Below, in pieces: positions 1-8,871 of a stretch of DNA of 26,930 bases. This stretch comes from Angelakisella sp. (GTDB taxonomy: Bacteria; Bacillota; Clostridia; Oscillospirales; Ruminococcaceae): positions 1-26,930 of the forward strand of contig JAHHTQ010000029.1 in assembly GCA_020024555.1 (NCBI GenBank), in the 5' to 3' direction. Made by a program: the position numbers and the translations under genes. The number at the start of each line of letters is the position of its first letter. The first letter of the stretch is position 1. Below the pieces are notes generated by a model. That model did no database searches. It was not told where the DNA came from and saw only the letters and a list, made by a program, of their open reading frames with translations.

Positions 1-56
1 GAAATTACATCTTTTGTGCATATTTTTCTGGTAATAGTGTTTTTCAACAGACTGAC
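1..56. repeat. 3' end of a dispersed intergenic repeat (copy A)
   Basis: The first 55 or so bases align with 1882-1935 in the same orientation. The block TTTTGTGCATATTTTTC is identical, and about 45 of 54 positions match by eye. Only the right end of this copy lies in the window; the rest would be upstream of base 1. Together with copy B it brackets the serpin gene. Confidence 0.6.
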
Positions 57-91
57 AGCTTGTGAATAAAAATTTTCACAAGCTGTTTTTT
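55..91 (+). terminator. Intrinsic terminator-like hairpin
   Basis: A perfect 12-bp stem, ACAGCTTGTGAA (55-66) with TTCACAAGCTGT (75-86), is followed by a T run at 86-91. The U tract fits plus-strand transcription arriving from outside the window. Read on the minus strand, just past the serpin stop, the hairpin has no U tract, so it would terminate serpin transcription weakly at best. Confidence 0.6.
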
Positions 92-94
92 GTA

Positions 95-1387
95 TTATTC
101 TGTTGGGTTATTGCAAATACCCATAAAAAGTACTGCTCCATTTCGTGATACGACAGCGTACATAAACGGTCTGTCGAGTATCATTTCTATTTTACCCATT
201 GGCATAGCGGATTTTGCAAATCCAATATTTGTAAAGCCTGATGCTTCAAGACCTTTTTCACCGATAGCGATATGTGTTTGTTGTTTAATATTGTTTATAA
301 AAATTTTTTCGTCTGTTATGTTGCCAAAATCTGCTGTTTTGTCAAAAGCGTGAGATATACCCAGTTTTTTTAGAATATCAATAAGATCTGTTTCGCTTGA
401 CATTTTGAATTTTGGTATTTGCCACACAACAGTACCATTACTTTTTTCTCCGCCTGTCAAAGCATTTTCAACAGTATCTTCGTTTGCAGTCAGCGAAGAT
501 ATATCGGTATCTCTGTTTGGCAAAACAAAGACCATAGAACCACCGTTTTTCAGTCTCAAACTTGCCCTTGCAAAATTTTCGCCAACATAAAACGTATTTG
601 ACATATCGGTTTTATTCATATAGTCAACATTGACGGTTTTGTTGTCAGCAGTGTTAAAAACGCCCTTTTTTGTCTTATCTTCGGAAAAGCTGTTTTCCCA
701 TTGGTCATAGAAATATATAGTGTTTAGTATAGACATAATTTGCGATGGGTTAGGGACTATTTGAGGTTCGATAGTGCCCTTTGTGTTTTCAGATACCCAT
801 TTTGACATCAATTTGCCTGTTTGTTTATCTCCGAAGTTTACTTTATATGTACTTGCGTAAAAGTTATCGGCAGTATTTTTAACAAATGGTTCTTTTACAT
901 TAAGTTTACTATCCAGCCACAGTGAATTTGCTATTTTTAAAGAGCCTATTTCATTTTCAAAAAAAAGTTGTCTGTATAAATTACCTGCCTGTTCGGAAAG
1001 TTCTTCGTTACTGTCAACACCCATCAACGAATGGAGTTCTTCCGCTGTTTCTCCGTTTGCGCCTGTGGTTGCCATTGCCAACGCGTAGTAAAAAGATATG
1101 GGAGAATAATTAATATTACCCTTTTCGTCCGATAAAATTTTACTTCCCGTTTTGTATGCAAATTCGTTTACAGCTTCCAAATACTCATCATTTATCGGAT
1201 TTTCTTCTATATTTTTGCGCTTGGCTTCATAGTCGTCGTATTTTATTGGCGTAGGATATTTGACATTCACAAGCATTTCGTTTTCGTTTTTGCTTTTGCT
1301 TTTGCCAAATCCTATAAAAAATCCTATTGAAACAACAAGTATTAAGGAAATACCACTTATAATGATTTTTAATGAATTTTTTTTCAT
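95..1387 (-). CDS. Membrane-anchored or secreted serpin (serine protease inhibitor family)
   Basis: A 430-residue member of the serpin family, suicide inhibitors that trap serine or cysteine proteases. The basic N-terminus and hydrophobic stretch at about residues 8-28 look like a signal anchor; there is no lipobox Cys. The serpin core follows (NYSPISFYYALAMATTGANG near residue 90, then LNTIYFYDQW). The hinge is E377-K-G-L-E-A-S-G384 and the C-terminal signature is LDRPFMYAV...VLFMGICNNPTE. P12-P10 are small (Ala-Ser-Gly), as in inhibitory serpins, but P14 is Leu and P9 is Phe, and the reactive loop is about three residues longer than in alpha-1-antitrypsin. P1 therefore cannot be assigned; candidates lie in FAKSAMPM (390-397). 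The start is set by AGGAGG just upstream of ATG. Serpins are known in gut Firmicutes (the siropins of Eubacterium siraeum). The gene stands alone between two repeat copies. Confidence 0.93.
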   Translation of the reverse strand: MKKNSLKIIISGISLILVVSIGFFIGFGKSKSKNENEMLVNVKYPTPIKYDDYEAKRKNIEENPINDEYLEAVNEFAYKTGSKILSDEKGNINYSPISFYYALAMATTGANGETAEELHSLMGVDSNEELSEQAGNLYRQLFFENEIGSLKIANSLWLDSKLNVKEPFVKNTADNFYASTYKVNFGDKQTGKLMSKWVSENTKGTIEPQIVPNPSQIMSILNTIYFYDQWENSFSEDKTKKGVFNTADNKTVNVDYMNKTDMSNTFYVGENFARASLRLKNGGSMVFVLPNRDTDISSLTANEDTVENALTGGEKSNGTVVWQIPKFKMSSETDLIDILKKLGISHAFDKTADFGNITDEKIFINNIKQQTHIAIGEKGLEASGFTNIGFAKSAMPMGKIEMILDRPFMYAVVSRNGAVLFMGICNNPTE

Positions 1388-2137
1388 TATTATCGCCTCC
1401 TACCATAACAGTGCAAATATTAATATGAATTATTGCATAATGTATATTAATATTTTACTTTTAATATATTAAAAAGAATGAAATATAAAAAATTATACAT
1501 CAATTATTGTATCAACAATATCCTGTAAGTTTTGTGATAAATCTTTTTCAACTTCTGTCAATATGCTGTATCATTAAAAAAGTGTGACTGTTTCTTTTAT
1601 AAATAAAATTTTTATTAAAAACCCGCCATTCATTTATTTTTATGTATAAATTATATTATATAATTATAACAGTGTGTAAAAAAAGGTATAGTAATTCTTC
1701 ATAATGATGAAGTCTATAAAAGTTTTACTCAATTTTTTTCAAAAAATTGCAGTTTAAGGGCAGAGCCTAAGCCGTTTTCCGCAGAAAACGGAACACTTTT
1801 GCCGTGCAAGCGTATTTTTGAAGGTGAATTTTGGCATTTATGCCAAAAGAGGAAACCTTTTGTAAAAGAAAAAGTTTCTTTGAAATTACCAATTTTGTGC
1901 ATATTTTTCCGGCAATATGGTTTTTGACAGTCTGATATAAATTATATTCAGAATTTTAATATTATAAACGAAATTAACAAAATTTAAAATTTTATTTATG
2001 CAGAATACATTAAAGAAATATTATATTTCTATACAAAAAATTATATTTAGTCATATTATTACTAAATAAAGTCATAATATATATTATATTATTTGTTTTT
2101 AATGAATTTTGTATTAATTTAATTTAAAAAATTACTA
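1388..2137. other. Gene-free A+T-rich intergenic region
   Basis: This is the gap between the divergent serpin and malQ genes. At 1388-1729 I see no gene, only A+T-rich DNA that must hold the serpin promoter. The structured repeat occupies 1730-1937. At 1938-2137 the sequence is very A+T-rich with no ORF or clear structure, up to the malQ promoter. Confidence 0.6.
1730..1937. repeat. Structured intergenic repeat element (copy B)
   Basis: About 200 bases built from successive hairpins. They are CAATTTTTT/AAAAAATTG (1730-1749), CCGTTTTC-CGCA-GAAAACGG (1772-1791), and TTTTGGCAT-TT-ATGCCAAAA (1829-1848). A looser arm follows, AGGAAACCTTTT pairing with AAAAGTTTCTTT (about 1850-1881). An outer pairing GGTGAATTT (1823-1831) with AAATTACC (1883-1890) could close the last two. 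The right end (1882-1935) repeats at 1-56. No ORF or transposase is present. It could be a MITE-like or REP-like element or a structured RNA; family unknown. Confidence 0.55.
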
Positions 2138-2165
2138 TTGACAAAAGTAGAGTATATGTTATTAT
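2138..2165 (+). promoter_or_regulatory. Promoter of the malQ-lacI-glgP operon
   Basis: A perfect -35 TTGACA (2138-2143) is separated by 16 bp from -10 TATTAT (2160-2165). Transcription would begin near 2172, at the left edge of the double operator, so a bound repressor would block initiation. Confidence 0.7.
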
Positions 2166-2172
2166 ATATTTA

Positions 2173-2198
2173 CGGTAACGTTACCGATAACGTTACTG
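2173..2198 (+). promoter_or_regulatory. Tandem LacI-family operators
   Basis: The sequence contains a perfect 14-bp palindrome, CGGTAACGTTACCG (2173-2186), overlapping a second core TAACGTTA (2188-2195). The two CG centres are 12 bp apart. A palindrome with a central CG is the standard LacI/GalR-type operator form. It sits at the predicted start of transcription, and the LacI-type gene is second in the same operon, so it is the obvious autoregulatory site. A CcpA-like protein could also bind here. Confidence 0.7.
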
Positions 2199-2241
2199 AA
2201 TTTTCACAATGACATAAATTATATTTTCGGAGGAAAAAGTA

Positions 2242-3831
2242 ATGAGAAGTAGCGGTATACTAATGCCGATTTTTAGCTTACCATCAAAATATGGTATAGG
2301 CTGTATGTCAAAAGAGGCATACGACTTTGTTGATTTTTTAAAAGAATCAGGACAAACTTACTGGCAAATACTACCGATAGGTCCGACAAGCTATGGCGAT
2401 TCACCATATCAATCATTTTCAACATTTGCCGGAAATCCATATTTTATAGATTTGGAAGAATTTATAGAAGAGGGGACTTTATCAAAAGACGAGTGCGAAA
2501 GTTGCGATTACGGTGACAATGTCGAATATGTTGATTATGAAAAAATATATAACACAAGATTTAAGCTTTTAAAAACCGCATACAAAAACTCAGTGAAAAA
2601 AACAGACCATAATTTTACAAAATTTAAAAGTGAAAATGCAAAATGGTTAAATGACTATGCGCTGTTTATGGCGCTTAAAGATAAATTTAACGGGACAAGT
2701 TGGTTGGAATGGGACAAGAGCGTAAAGAAACGTGACGCAAAAGTTCTCTCGGAATATACGCAAAGTTTACACGGGGAAATAGACTTCTATATGTTTTTGC
2801 AATATAAGTTTTTTGCTCAATGGAAAAAATTAAAAGACTACGCAAACAAAAACAATGTGAAAATAGTGGGCGATATTCCAATATATGTTGCGGTGGATAG
2901 CGCAGATACATGGGCAAACCCTGAGCTGTTCCAATTTGACAATAATTACAGACCAAGCGCTGTTGCGGGTTGTCCTCCCGATCCGTTTGCGCCGACAGGT
3001 CAACTTTGGGGAAATCCTCTTTATGATTGGAATTATCATAAGAAAACAGGGTTTAAATGGTGGTGCGAACGCATTTTGCACTGTCAAAACATATACGATA
3101 TGGTAAGGATAGACCATTTCAGAGGCTTTGATGAATATTATTCTATTCCGGCTACCGATAAAACAGCAGAAAACGGTAAATGGAGAAAAGGCCCTAACTA
3201 TTCACTCTTCAAAGAGTTGAATAAATGTATAACTTCACTTGATGTTATTGCGGAAGATTTGGGCTTTATGACAGAAACAGTACAAAAACTTGTTAAGAAA
3301 ACAGGTTACCCCGGTATGAAGATTTTGCAATTTGCATTTGATTTGTCCGGTGAAAGCGAATATTTGCCACATAACTATGACAGAAACTATGTCGTCTATA
3401 CAGGCACACACGATAACGAAACCATTGTCGGTTGGTTTAAACATCAATGCACAGGCATACAAAAATTTGCTCTTGACTATATGAATGTAAAATATGAGAC
3501 AGAAAAAGTAACGCTTACTGTTATTGATGAAAAGACCGGTAAAGAAAAAGCTGTTGAAACAGAACAAATTAAAAATATAGATGAACTTCTGAAAACAATA
3601 CACTTTGACTTTATCCGTCTTGCTATGATGAGCAGCGCCAATATCTGTATTATACCAATGCACGACTATCTTGGGCTTGATAATTCCGCAAGAATAAACG
3701 TACCGTCTACACTGGGAGATAACTGGAAGTGGAGAATGAAAAATGATGCGCTTACAAAAGACCTTGCAACACAGATAAATGCGCTTACAAAACTGAGCGC
3801 AAGAAAAGTGGCTGTACAAACAGAGGAGTAA
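2242..3831 (+). CDS. malQ: 4-alpha-glucanotransferase (amylomaltase, GH77)
   Basis: A cytoplasmic enzyme that disproportionates maltooligosaccharides: it transfers glucan chains and releases glucose, making chains long enough for the phosphorylase. At 529 residues it is close to the usual bacterial length (about 500). GH77 landmarks are WQILPIGPTSYGDSPYQS near the N-terminus, GDIPIYVAVDSADTW, the nucleophile D291 in RIDHFRG, the general acid E338 in VIAEDLG, and D391 in GTHDNE. CGGAGG lies 8 bases before the ATG. It is the first gene of the operon behind the operator pair, and the lacI-type gene starts 4 bases after its stop. Confidence 0.96.
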   Translation: MRSSGILMPIFSLPSKYGIGCMSKEAYDFVDFLKESGQTYWQILPIGPTSYGDSPYQSFSTFAGNPYFIDLEEFIEEGTLSKDECESCDYGDNVEYVDYEKIYNTRFKLLKTAYKNSVKKTDHNFTKFKSENAKWLNDYALFMALKDKFNGTSWLEWDKSVKKRDAKVLSEYTQSLHGEIDFYMFLQYKFFAQWKKLKDYANKNNVKIVGDIPIYVAVDSADTWANPELFQFDNNYRPSAVAGCPPDPFAPTGQLWGNPLYDWNYHKKTGFKWWCERILHCQNIYDMVRIDHFRGFDEYYSIPATDKTAENGKWRKGPNYSLFKELNKCITSLDVIAEDLGFMTETVQKLVKKTGYPGMKILQFAFDLSGESEYLPHNYDRNYVVYTGTHDNETIVGWFKHQCTGIQKFALDYMNVKYETEKVTLTVIDEKTGKEKAVETEQIKNIDELLKTIHFDFIRLAMMSSANICIIPMHDYLGLDNSARINVPSTLGDNWKWRMKNDALTKDLATQINALTKLSARKVAVQTEE

Positions 3832-3835
3832 TATT

Positions 3836-4870
3836 TTGACAAAGGTGACAATAAAAGATATTGCAAAAATTTGCGGTGTAGGTGTAAGTACTGTTTCAAG
3901 AGCGATTAATGATTTTGATGGTATTAATAAAGAAACAAAAGAAAGAATATTAAAGACAATAGAAGAATATGGCTATACGCCGAACGGAAGCGCAAGAAAT
4001 CTTAAAATATTAAATTCCAACACAGTGGCGGTTCTGATTAAGGGTAATATGAATCCATTTTTCAATAAAATGCTGGATATAATAGAAAATGAGATTCAAC
4101 AAAACGGTTATTCTTTTTTATTTCACAGAGTGGAAGTAGGACAAGACGAAACAACAGTTGCCATTAACCTTATAAATGAAAAAAAGCTGAATGGTATAAT
4201 ATTTTTGGGTGGTGTTGTCAGTGAAACCCAAAAACGCCTTTCAAAACAAAAGATACCTTATGTTATGTGTTCGGTAAACTATTCAAAACAGTGTGACAAA
4301 TTAAATTATCCGATAGTGTCTATTGATAACGAAGCCGAAAGTTATAGAATAGTTGATTATCTGTGTAAACTTGGACACAAAAAAATTGCGATTTTGTATA
4401 TAAAAGGTGAAAGTATTGGTGAACTTCGTTTCAATGGATACAAAAATGCTCTCGCAAAAAACAATATAGAGTATAATGAAGAACTTTGTATAGAATTAAA
4501 ATCCCGGTTTTGTAACAGTTATACTTTCCAAAGCGGCTATGATGCAATGAAAGAGATAATTGACCGTAAAATAGACTGTTCCGCCGTATTTGCTATATCC
4601 GATACGGTCGCAATAGGCGCTTGCAAAGCTATAATAGACAGCAATATGAGTGTTCCGAAAGATTTTTCGGTAGCGGGTTTTGACGGTATGGATATGGCTG
4701 AATACTATAATCCCGTTATTACAACAATAAAACAGCCTGTCGAAGAAATGGCGAGCAATGCGGTTAAACAACTGTTTGAACAAATAAATGCCGGTGAAGA
4801 TATAAAATACAGCAAAACTATTTTTGAATGTTCACTGACAAAGGGTAATTCTGTCAGCAGTAAAAAATGA
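3836..4870 (+). CDS. LacI/GalR-family transcriptional regulator (MalR-like)
   Basis: A 344-residue DNA-binding repressor. The N-terminal helix-turn-helix VTIKDIAKICGVGVSTVSRAIN and hinge helix (NGSARNLK) are typical, followed by a periplasmic-binding-protein-like effector domain ending at the family signature VAGFDGMDMAEYYNPVITTIKQP. The start is TTG, preceded at 7 bases by GAGGAG inside the end of malQ; an in-frame GTG three codons on is worse placed. Lying between malQ and glycogen phosphorylase, it probably represses this operon through the double palindrome at 2173-2198 and responds to a maltodextrin or sugar-phosphate signal. The effector is inferred, not seen. Confidence 0.92.
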   Translation: MTKVTIKDIAKICGVGVSTVSRAINDFDGINKETKERILKTIEEYGYTPNGSARNLKILNSNTVAVLIKGNMNPFFNKMLDIIENEIQQNGYSFLFHRVEVGQDETTVAINLINEKKLNGIIFLGGVVSETQKRLSKQKIPYVMCSVNYSKQCDKLNYPIVSIDNEAESYRIVDYLCKLGHKKIAILYIKGESIGELRFNGYKNALAKNNIEYNEELCIELKSRFCNSYTFQSGYDAMKEIIDRKIDCSAVFAISDTVAIGACKAIIDSNMSVPKDFSVAGFDGMDMAEYYNPVITTIKQPVEEMASNAVKQLFEQINAGEDIKYSKTIFECSLTKGNSVSSKK

Positions 4871-4920
4871 TTAATTATATAAATTATTTTAATTTCCAAA
4901 AAAGAAAGGAAACAAAAACG

Positions 4921-7173
4921 ATGAAAGAAATTTTAACAAGATATCTTAACAAAAATATTTCAGATGCAAGCACAGAAGAAATATATATTGCTCTTTTGCA
5001 ATATGTAAAAGACGAAGCAAAAAACAAACCTATGGCAAAGGGTGACAGAAAGCTTTACTATATTTCTTGTGAATTCCTTATAGGTAAACTTTTATCAAAT
5101 AACTTAATTAATCTTGGTATTTATGATGAAGTTGCAAGTGTTTTGAAAGAAAACGGAAAAGATATAACAGATGTTGAAGAATTTGAAAACGAGCCATCAC
5201 TTGGTAATGGAGGCTTGGGTAGACTTGCCGCTTGTTTCCTAGATTCAATAGCAACGCTTGGACTAAATGGTGACGGTATAGGTCTTAACTATCACTACGG
5301 CTTATTTAAACAAGTATTCAATGATAACAGACAATGTGAAACACCTAACCCATGGATACAAAACAAAAGTTGGCTGACAAAGACAGATGACCACTTTACT
5401 ATACCTTTCAAAGATTTTACATTGACATCAAGCCTATATGATATAGATGTAATAGGTTACAAAAACGGTACAAACAAACTACACCTGTTTGATATAGACA
5501 CTCTTGATGAAAATATGGTTTATGACGGCATAAACTTTGATAAAACACAAATCGAAAAGAACCTAACACTGTTCCTATATCCAGATGACAGTGACAAAAA
5601 CGGTGAACTGTTACGTATTTATCAACAATACTTTATGGTATCAAATGCGGCTCAATTTATTTTAAGAGAATATATGCTTACAGAAAAACCGCTTAGCGAA
5701 CTTCATAAACACGTGGCTGTTCAAATTAATGACACACATCCGTCAATGGTTATTCCTGAGCTTATTCGTCTACTTACAGAAAAAGGCATAGACTTTGATA
5801 CAGCGGTGGATATGGTTACAAATATTTGCGCATACACAAACCACACAATACTTGCAGAGGCTCTTGAAAAATGGCCTGTTGACTATCTGGAACAAGTAGT
5901 GCCACACCTAATGCCAATTATCAGAAAACTTGATGAAAGAGTTAAGGCAAAATACAACAATAATCCTGAGCTTGCTATTATAGATGAACAAAACAGAGTT
6001 CATATGGCTAGAATGGATATGCACTATGGTTACAGCATAAACGGTGTTGCTTATCTTCATACGGAAATACTTAAAAATGAAGAACTAAAACCATTCTATG
6101 ATATATATCCTGAGAAATTTAACAATAAAACAAACGGTATAACATTCCGTAGATGGCTACTGCATTGTAATAAACCGCTCGTAAAATGGCTAGATGAAAA
6201 AATCGGCGCAGATTACAGAGAAAACGCGGAAAATCTACAAAAATTACTTGACATTGACTTTACAGAGGAACTTTCAAAAGAACTGCTTGCTGTAAAGACA
6301 GAAAATAAAGAAAATTTGGCTCGTTATATTAAGGCAAAAGAAAATATCGATATAGACACCAATTCTATATTTGATATTCAGGTTAAGAGACTTCACGAGT
6401 ATAAACGTCAACAAATGAATTTGTTGTTTGTCATTAATAAATATTTGGAGATAAAAGCAGGCAAAAAACCAACAACCCCAATCACATTTATTTTCGGCGC
6501 AAAAGCCGCTCCCGCATATATAATCGCAAAAGATATTATCCATGCTATTTTGACGCTTCAAAGAATAATCGAAAACGACGCAGAAGTATCTAAATATATT
6601 AAGCTTGTAATGGTAGAAAACTACAATGTAACTTATGCTGAAAAACTATTTCCGGCTTGTGATATTTCTGAGCAAATTTCACTTGCATCAAAAGAGGCAA
6701 GCGGTACGGGTAATATGAAGTTTATGCTAAACGGCGCTGTTACTCTTGGTACAGAAGACGGCGCAAACGTAGAAATTCATCAATTTGTAGGTGATGACAA
6801 TATCTATATCTTTGGTAAAGACAGCGACACAATTATTGATAAATACAAAAATTCATCATACAAAGCGCTTGATTACTATATAGATGATGAGGATATTCGC
6901 AAAATGGTTGACTTTATTATCTCACCGGAGATGCTGAAAATAGGTGACCCAAGAATGTTACTTCGTCTGCACGCAGAGTTAATACAAAAAGACTGGTTTA
7001 TGACACTTATAGACCTAAAAGATTATATTGTAACAAAAGAGCGCGCATATAAAGACTATGAAAACAGATATGAATGGTCAAAGAAGATGATAATGAATAT
7101 TGCAAAAGCAGGCTTCTTCTCATCAGACCGTACAATCGCCGAATACAACAGAGATATTTGGAAACTTAAATAA
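4921..7173 (+). CDS. glgP: Glycogen/maltodextrin phosphorylase (GT35)
   Basis: A cytoplasmic PLP enzyme that phosphorolyses alpha-1,4-glucan ends to glucose-1-phosphate. The 750-residue product has EPSLGNGGLGRLAACFLDS near residue 95, INDTHPSM, FDIQVKRLHEYKRQ, and the PLP site EASGTGNMKFMLNGAVTLG with Schiff-base lysine K600. An upstream in-frame ATG at 4867 overlaps the lacI stop and has no ribosome site. AAGAAAGGA at 4902-4910 sets the start at 4921. The length is at the short end of the GT35 range, and the protein lacks the longer regulatory N-terminus of eukaryotic enzymes. It pairs with MalQ in maltodextrin or glycogen use. It could equally be called malP; substrate preference is not readable here. 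Confidence 0.95.
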   Translation: MKEILTRYLNKNISDASTEEIYIALLQYVKDEAKNKPMAKGDRKLYYISCEFLIGKLLSNNLINLGIYDEVASVLKENGKDITDVEEFENEPSLGNGGLGRLAACFLDSIATLGLNGDGIGLNYHYGLFKQVFNDNRQCETPNPWIQNKSWLTKTDDHFTIPFKDFTLTSSLYDIDVIGYKNGTNKLHLFDIDTLDENMVYDGINFDKTQIEKNLTLFLYPDDSDKNGELLRIYQQYFMVSNAAQFILREYMLTEKPLSELHKHVAVQINDTHPSMVIPELIRLLTEKGIDFDTAVDMVTNICAYTNHTILAEALEKWPVDYLEQVVPHLMPIIRKLDERVKAKYNNNPELAIIDEQNRVHMARMDMHYGYSINGVAYLHTEILKNEELKPFYDIYPEKFNNKTNGITFRRWLLHCNKPLVKWLDEKIGADYRENAENLQKLLDIDFTEELSKELLAVKTENKENLARYIKAKENIDIDTNSIFDIQVKRLHEYKRQQMNLLFVINKYLEIKAGKKPTTPITFIFGAKAAPAYIIAKDIIHAILTLQRIIENDAEVSKYIKLVMVENYNVTYAEKLFPACDISEQISLASKEASGTGNMKFMLNGAVTLGTEDGANVEIHQFVGDDNIYIFGKDSDTIIDKYKNSSYKALDYYIDDEDIRKMVDFIISPEMLKIGDPRMLLRLHAELIQKDWFMTLIDLKDYIVTKERAYKDYENRYEWSKKMIMNIAKAGFFSSDRTIAEYNRDIWKLK

Positions 7174-7196
7174 TTAATATTATAAAATTTCATAGT

Positions 7197-7251
7197 GGTG
7201 GTTATTGAAAACGGATATATTTATTTTTATCAATAGCCACCATATTTTTTT
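7197..7251 (+). terminator. Intrinsic terminator after glgP
   Basis: A 12-bp stem, GGTGGTTATTGA (7197-7208) with TCAATAGCCACC (7230-7241), has one G-T pair and a 21-base loop, and is followed by ATATTTTTTT. It separates the operon from the amylase gene, which begins 20 bases later. Confidence 0.75.
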
Positions 7252-7271
7252 AATTTTAACAAGGAGAATGT

Positions 7272-8819
7272 ATGAAGACTTCAAGATACATCAAAGCAAT
7301 TTCAGTATTAACAGCACTTTGCTGTACCTTAACTTTTACAAGCTGTTCTATGACTAAAAAAAATTCAAAAACACCGCTATGGGCAGAGACATCAGTTTTT
7401 TATGAAATATTTGTGAGAAGTTTTTATGACAGTGACGGTGACGGTATAGGTGATTTTAACGGAATTGCACAAAAACTTGACTATTTGCAGGAACTGGGAG
7501 TAGATGCAATTTGGTTAATGCCAATAAACAAAACCGAAAGTTACCATGGATATGATATGGTGGATTACTATGATATTCAAAGTGAATATGGCACTATGGC
7601 TGACCTTGAAAATTTGATTGATGAGTGTCATAAAAGAGGTATGAAGATAATTATGGATTTGGTTATCAATCATACTTCCTATCATCACGAATGGTTTTTG
7701 AAAGCGCAGGAAAGCAAAGATAATGAATATCGTGACAGATATCTGTTTACAGAAGACAAAACAAAAGAGGAATATCATCATACTGCTGAAAACGGTGAAA
7801 GATTTTTCGGTATATTTTCACACACAATGCCTGATTTAAACTATAAAAACGAAACAGTACGTCAGGAAATGTTTAATGTTGCTGATTTTTGGTTGCAAAA
7901 AGGTATGGACGGTTTTAGGCTTGATGCGGCGAAATTTATAGATGAGGATATGGCAGTAACACACGAATGGTGGAAAGAATTTACAAAGTTTGTACACAGC
8001 AAAAATCCGGAAGCGTTCATTGTAGGCGAAAACTGGATAACAAAACTTGATGAAGTAGCAGAGTTTTATAAAGATATGCCATCATCATTTAATTTTGATT
8101 TGTGCGACCTAATAGGCAGAACAGCGCAGGGAAAAACAGTTGATTTGGCATCGCGCGTAAACAATATGCGTAAAAAATATTTTGAAAATGCAAATGCCGA
8201 AGACAGTGTGAATAAATATCCCATTGATTCCACAATGATAAATAATCACGATATGGACAGAATAGCAAGTCTGCTACGTGGGAATACAGACAGAATAAAG
8301 CTTGCGGCAACTATGCTTTTTACGCTACCCGGAACTCCGTTTATCTATTACGGTGAGGAACTTGGACAAATGGGAGAAACGCCTGATCCAAACAGACGTG
8401 AACCAATGGACTGGTACAAGTCTGCAAAGGGCGAAGGTATGACCGAAATGAATCGCTATGATTTTAAAGGTATGAAATACACAGTGGCAGATGACGGAAT
8501 ATCTTACGAAGAACAAAAAGACGATCCAAACAGTATATTTAATCATTATAAAAAACTCATTGAAATAAGAAAAAACAATAAGTTTATATTTACAGGCGAA
8601 TGTGAAACAGTGCCTACTGACTATGGTATGTATAGATTTAAAACTTATAATAAAGACAAGACAGAATTTATTGATACAGTGCTAAATCTATCGGAAAACA
8701 ATTTCAGTATTACTGTCGATTATGATTGCACAGATTTATTGACAGGAAAGCAATACAGCAGTGGAGAAAAAATTGAAATGCCTAAGCTTACAAATATGAT
8801 ACTTACAAAAACAAAATAA
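7272..8819 (+). CDS. Secreted alpha-amylase-family glycoside hydrolase (GH13), lipoprotein
   Basis: A 515-residue GH13 enzyme that cleaves alpha-glucosidic bonds in starch or maltodextrins outside the cell. The N-terminus has a signal peptide ending FTSC, a lipobox-like site with Cys near residue 26, so the enzyme is probably anchored to the membrane as a lipoprotein. The four GH13 regions are present: DLVINHTSYHHEWF, GFRLDAAKF (nucleophile D218), FIVGENW (acid/base E253), and NNHDMDRI (D327). FIYYGEELGQMG follows. AAGGAG precedes the ATG. The gene follows the glgP terminator and has its own terminator, so it may rely on read-through or a separate promoter, which I could not identify. GH13 subfamily and exact specificity (amylase, neopullulanase or oligosaccharide hydrolase) are unresolved. 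Confidence 0.93.
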   Translation: MKTSRYIKAISVLTALCCTLTFTSCSMTKKNSKTPLWAETSVFYEIFVRSFYDSDGDGIGDFNGIAQKLDYLQELGVDAIWLMPINKTESYHGYDMVDYYDIQSEYGTMADLENLIDECHKRGMKIIMDLVINHTSYHHEWFLKAQESKDNEYRDRYLFTEDKTKEEYHHTAENGERFFGIFSHTMPDLNYKNETVRQEMFNVADFWLQKGMDGFRLDAAKFIDEDMAVTHEWWKEFTKFVHSKNPEAFIVGENWITKLDEVAEFYKDMPSSFNFDLCDLIGRTAQGKTVDLASRVNNMRKKYFENANAEDSVNKYPIDSTMINNHDMDRIASLLRGNTDRIKLAATMLFTLPGTPFIYYGEELGQMGETPDPNRREPMDWYKSAKGEGMTEMNRYDFKGMKYTVADDGISYEEQKDDPNSIFNHYKKLIEIRKNNKFIFTGECETVPTDYGMYRFKTYNKDKTEFIDTVLNLSENNFSITVDYDCTDLLTGKQYSSGEKIEMPKLTNMILTKTK

Positions 8820-8871
8820 TTAATATACAAATAATATTTTCTATCTATACACTATACACTATAAAAAAATA

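Noticed and set aside
3235..3819. 194-codon minus-strand ORF within malQ
   Set aside because: It is antisense to a well-conserved GH77 gene; the Cys/Phe/Tyr-rich translation and absence of a ribosome site mark it as a shadow.
4867..4920. In-frame ATG overlapping the lacI stop as the glgP start
   Set aside because: There is no ribosome site before it, and AAGAAAGGA lies between it and the ATG at 4921, where other phosphorylases of this type begin.
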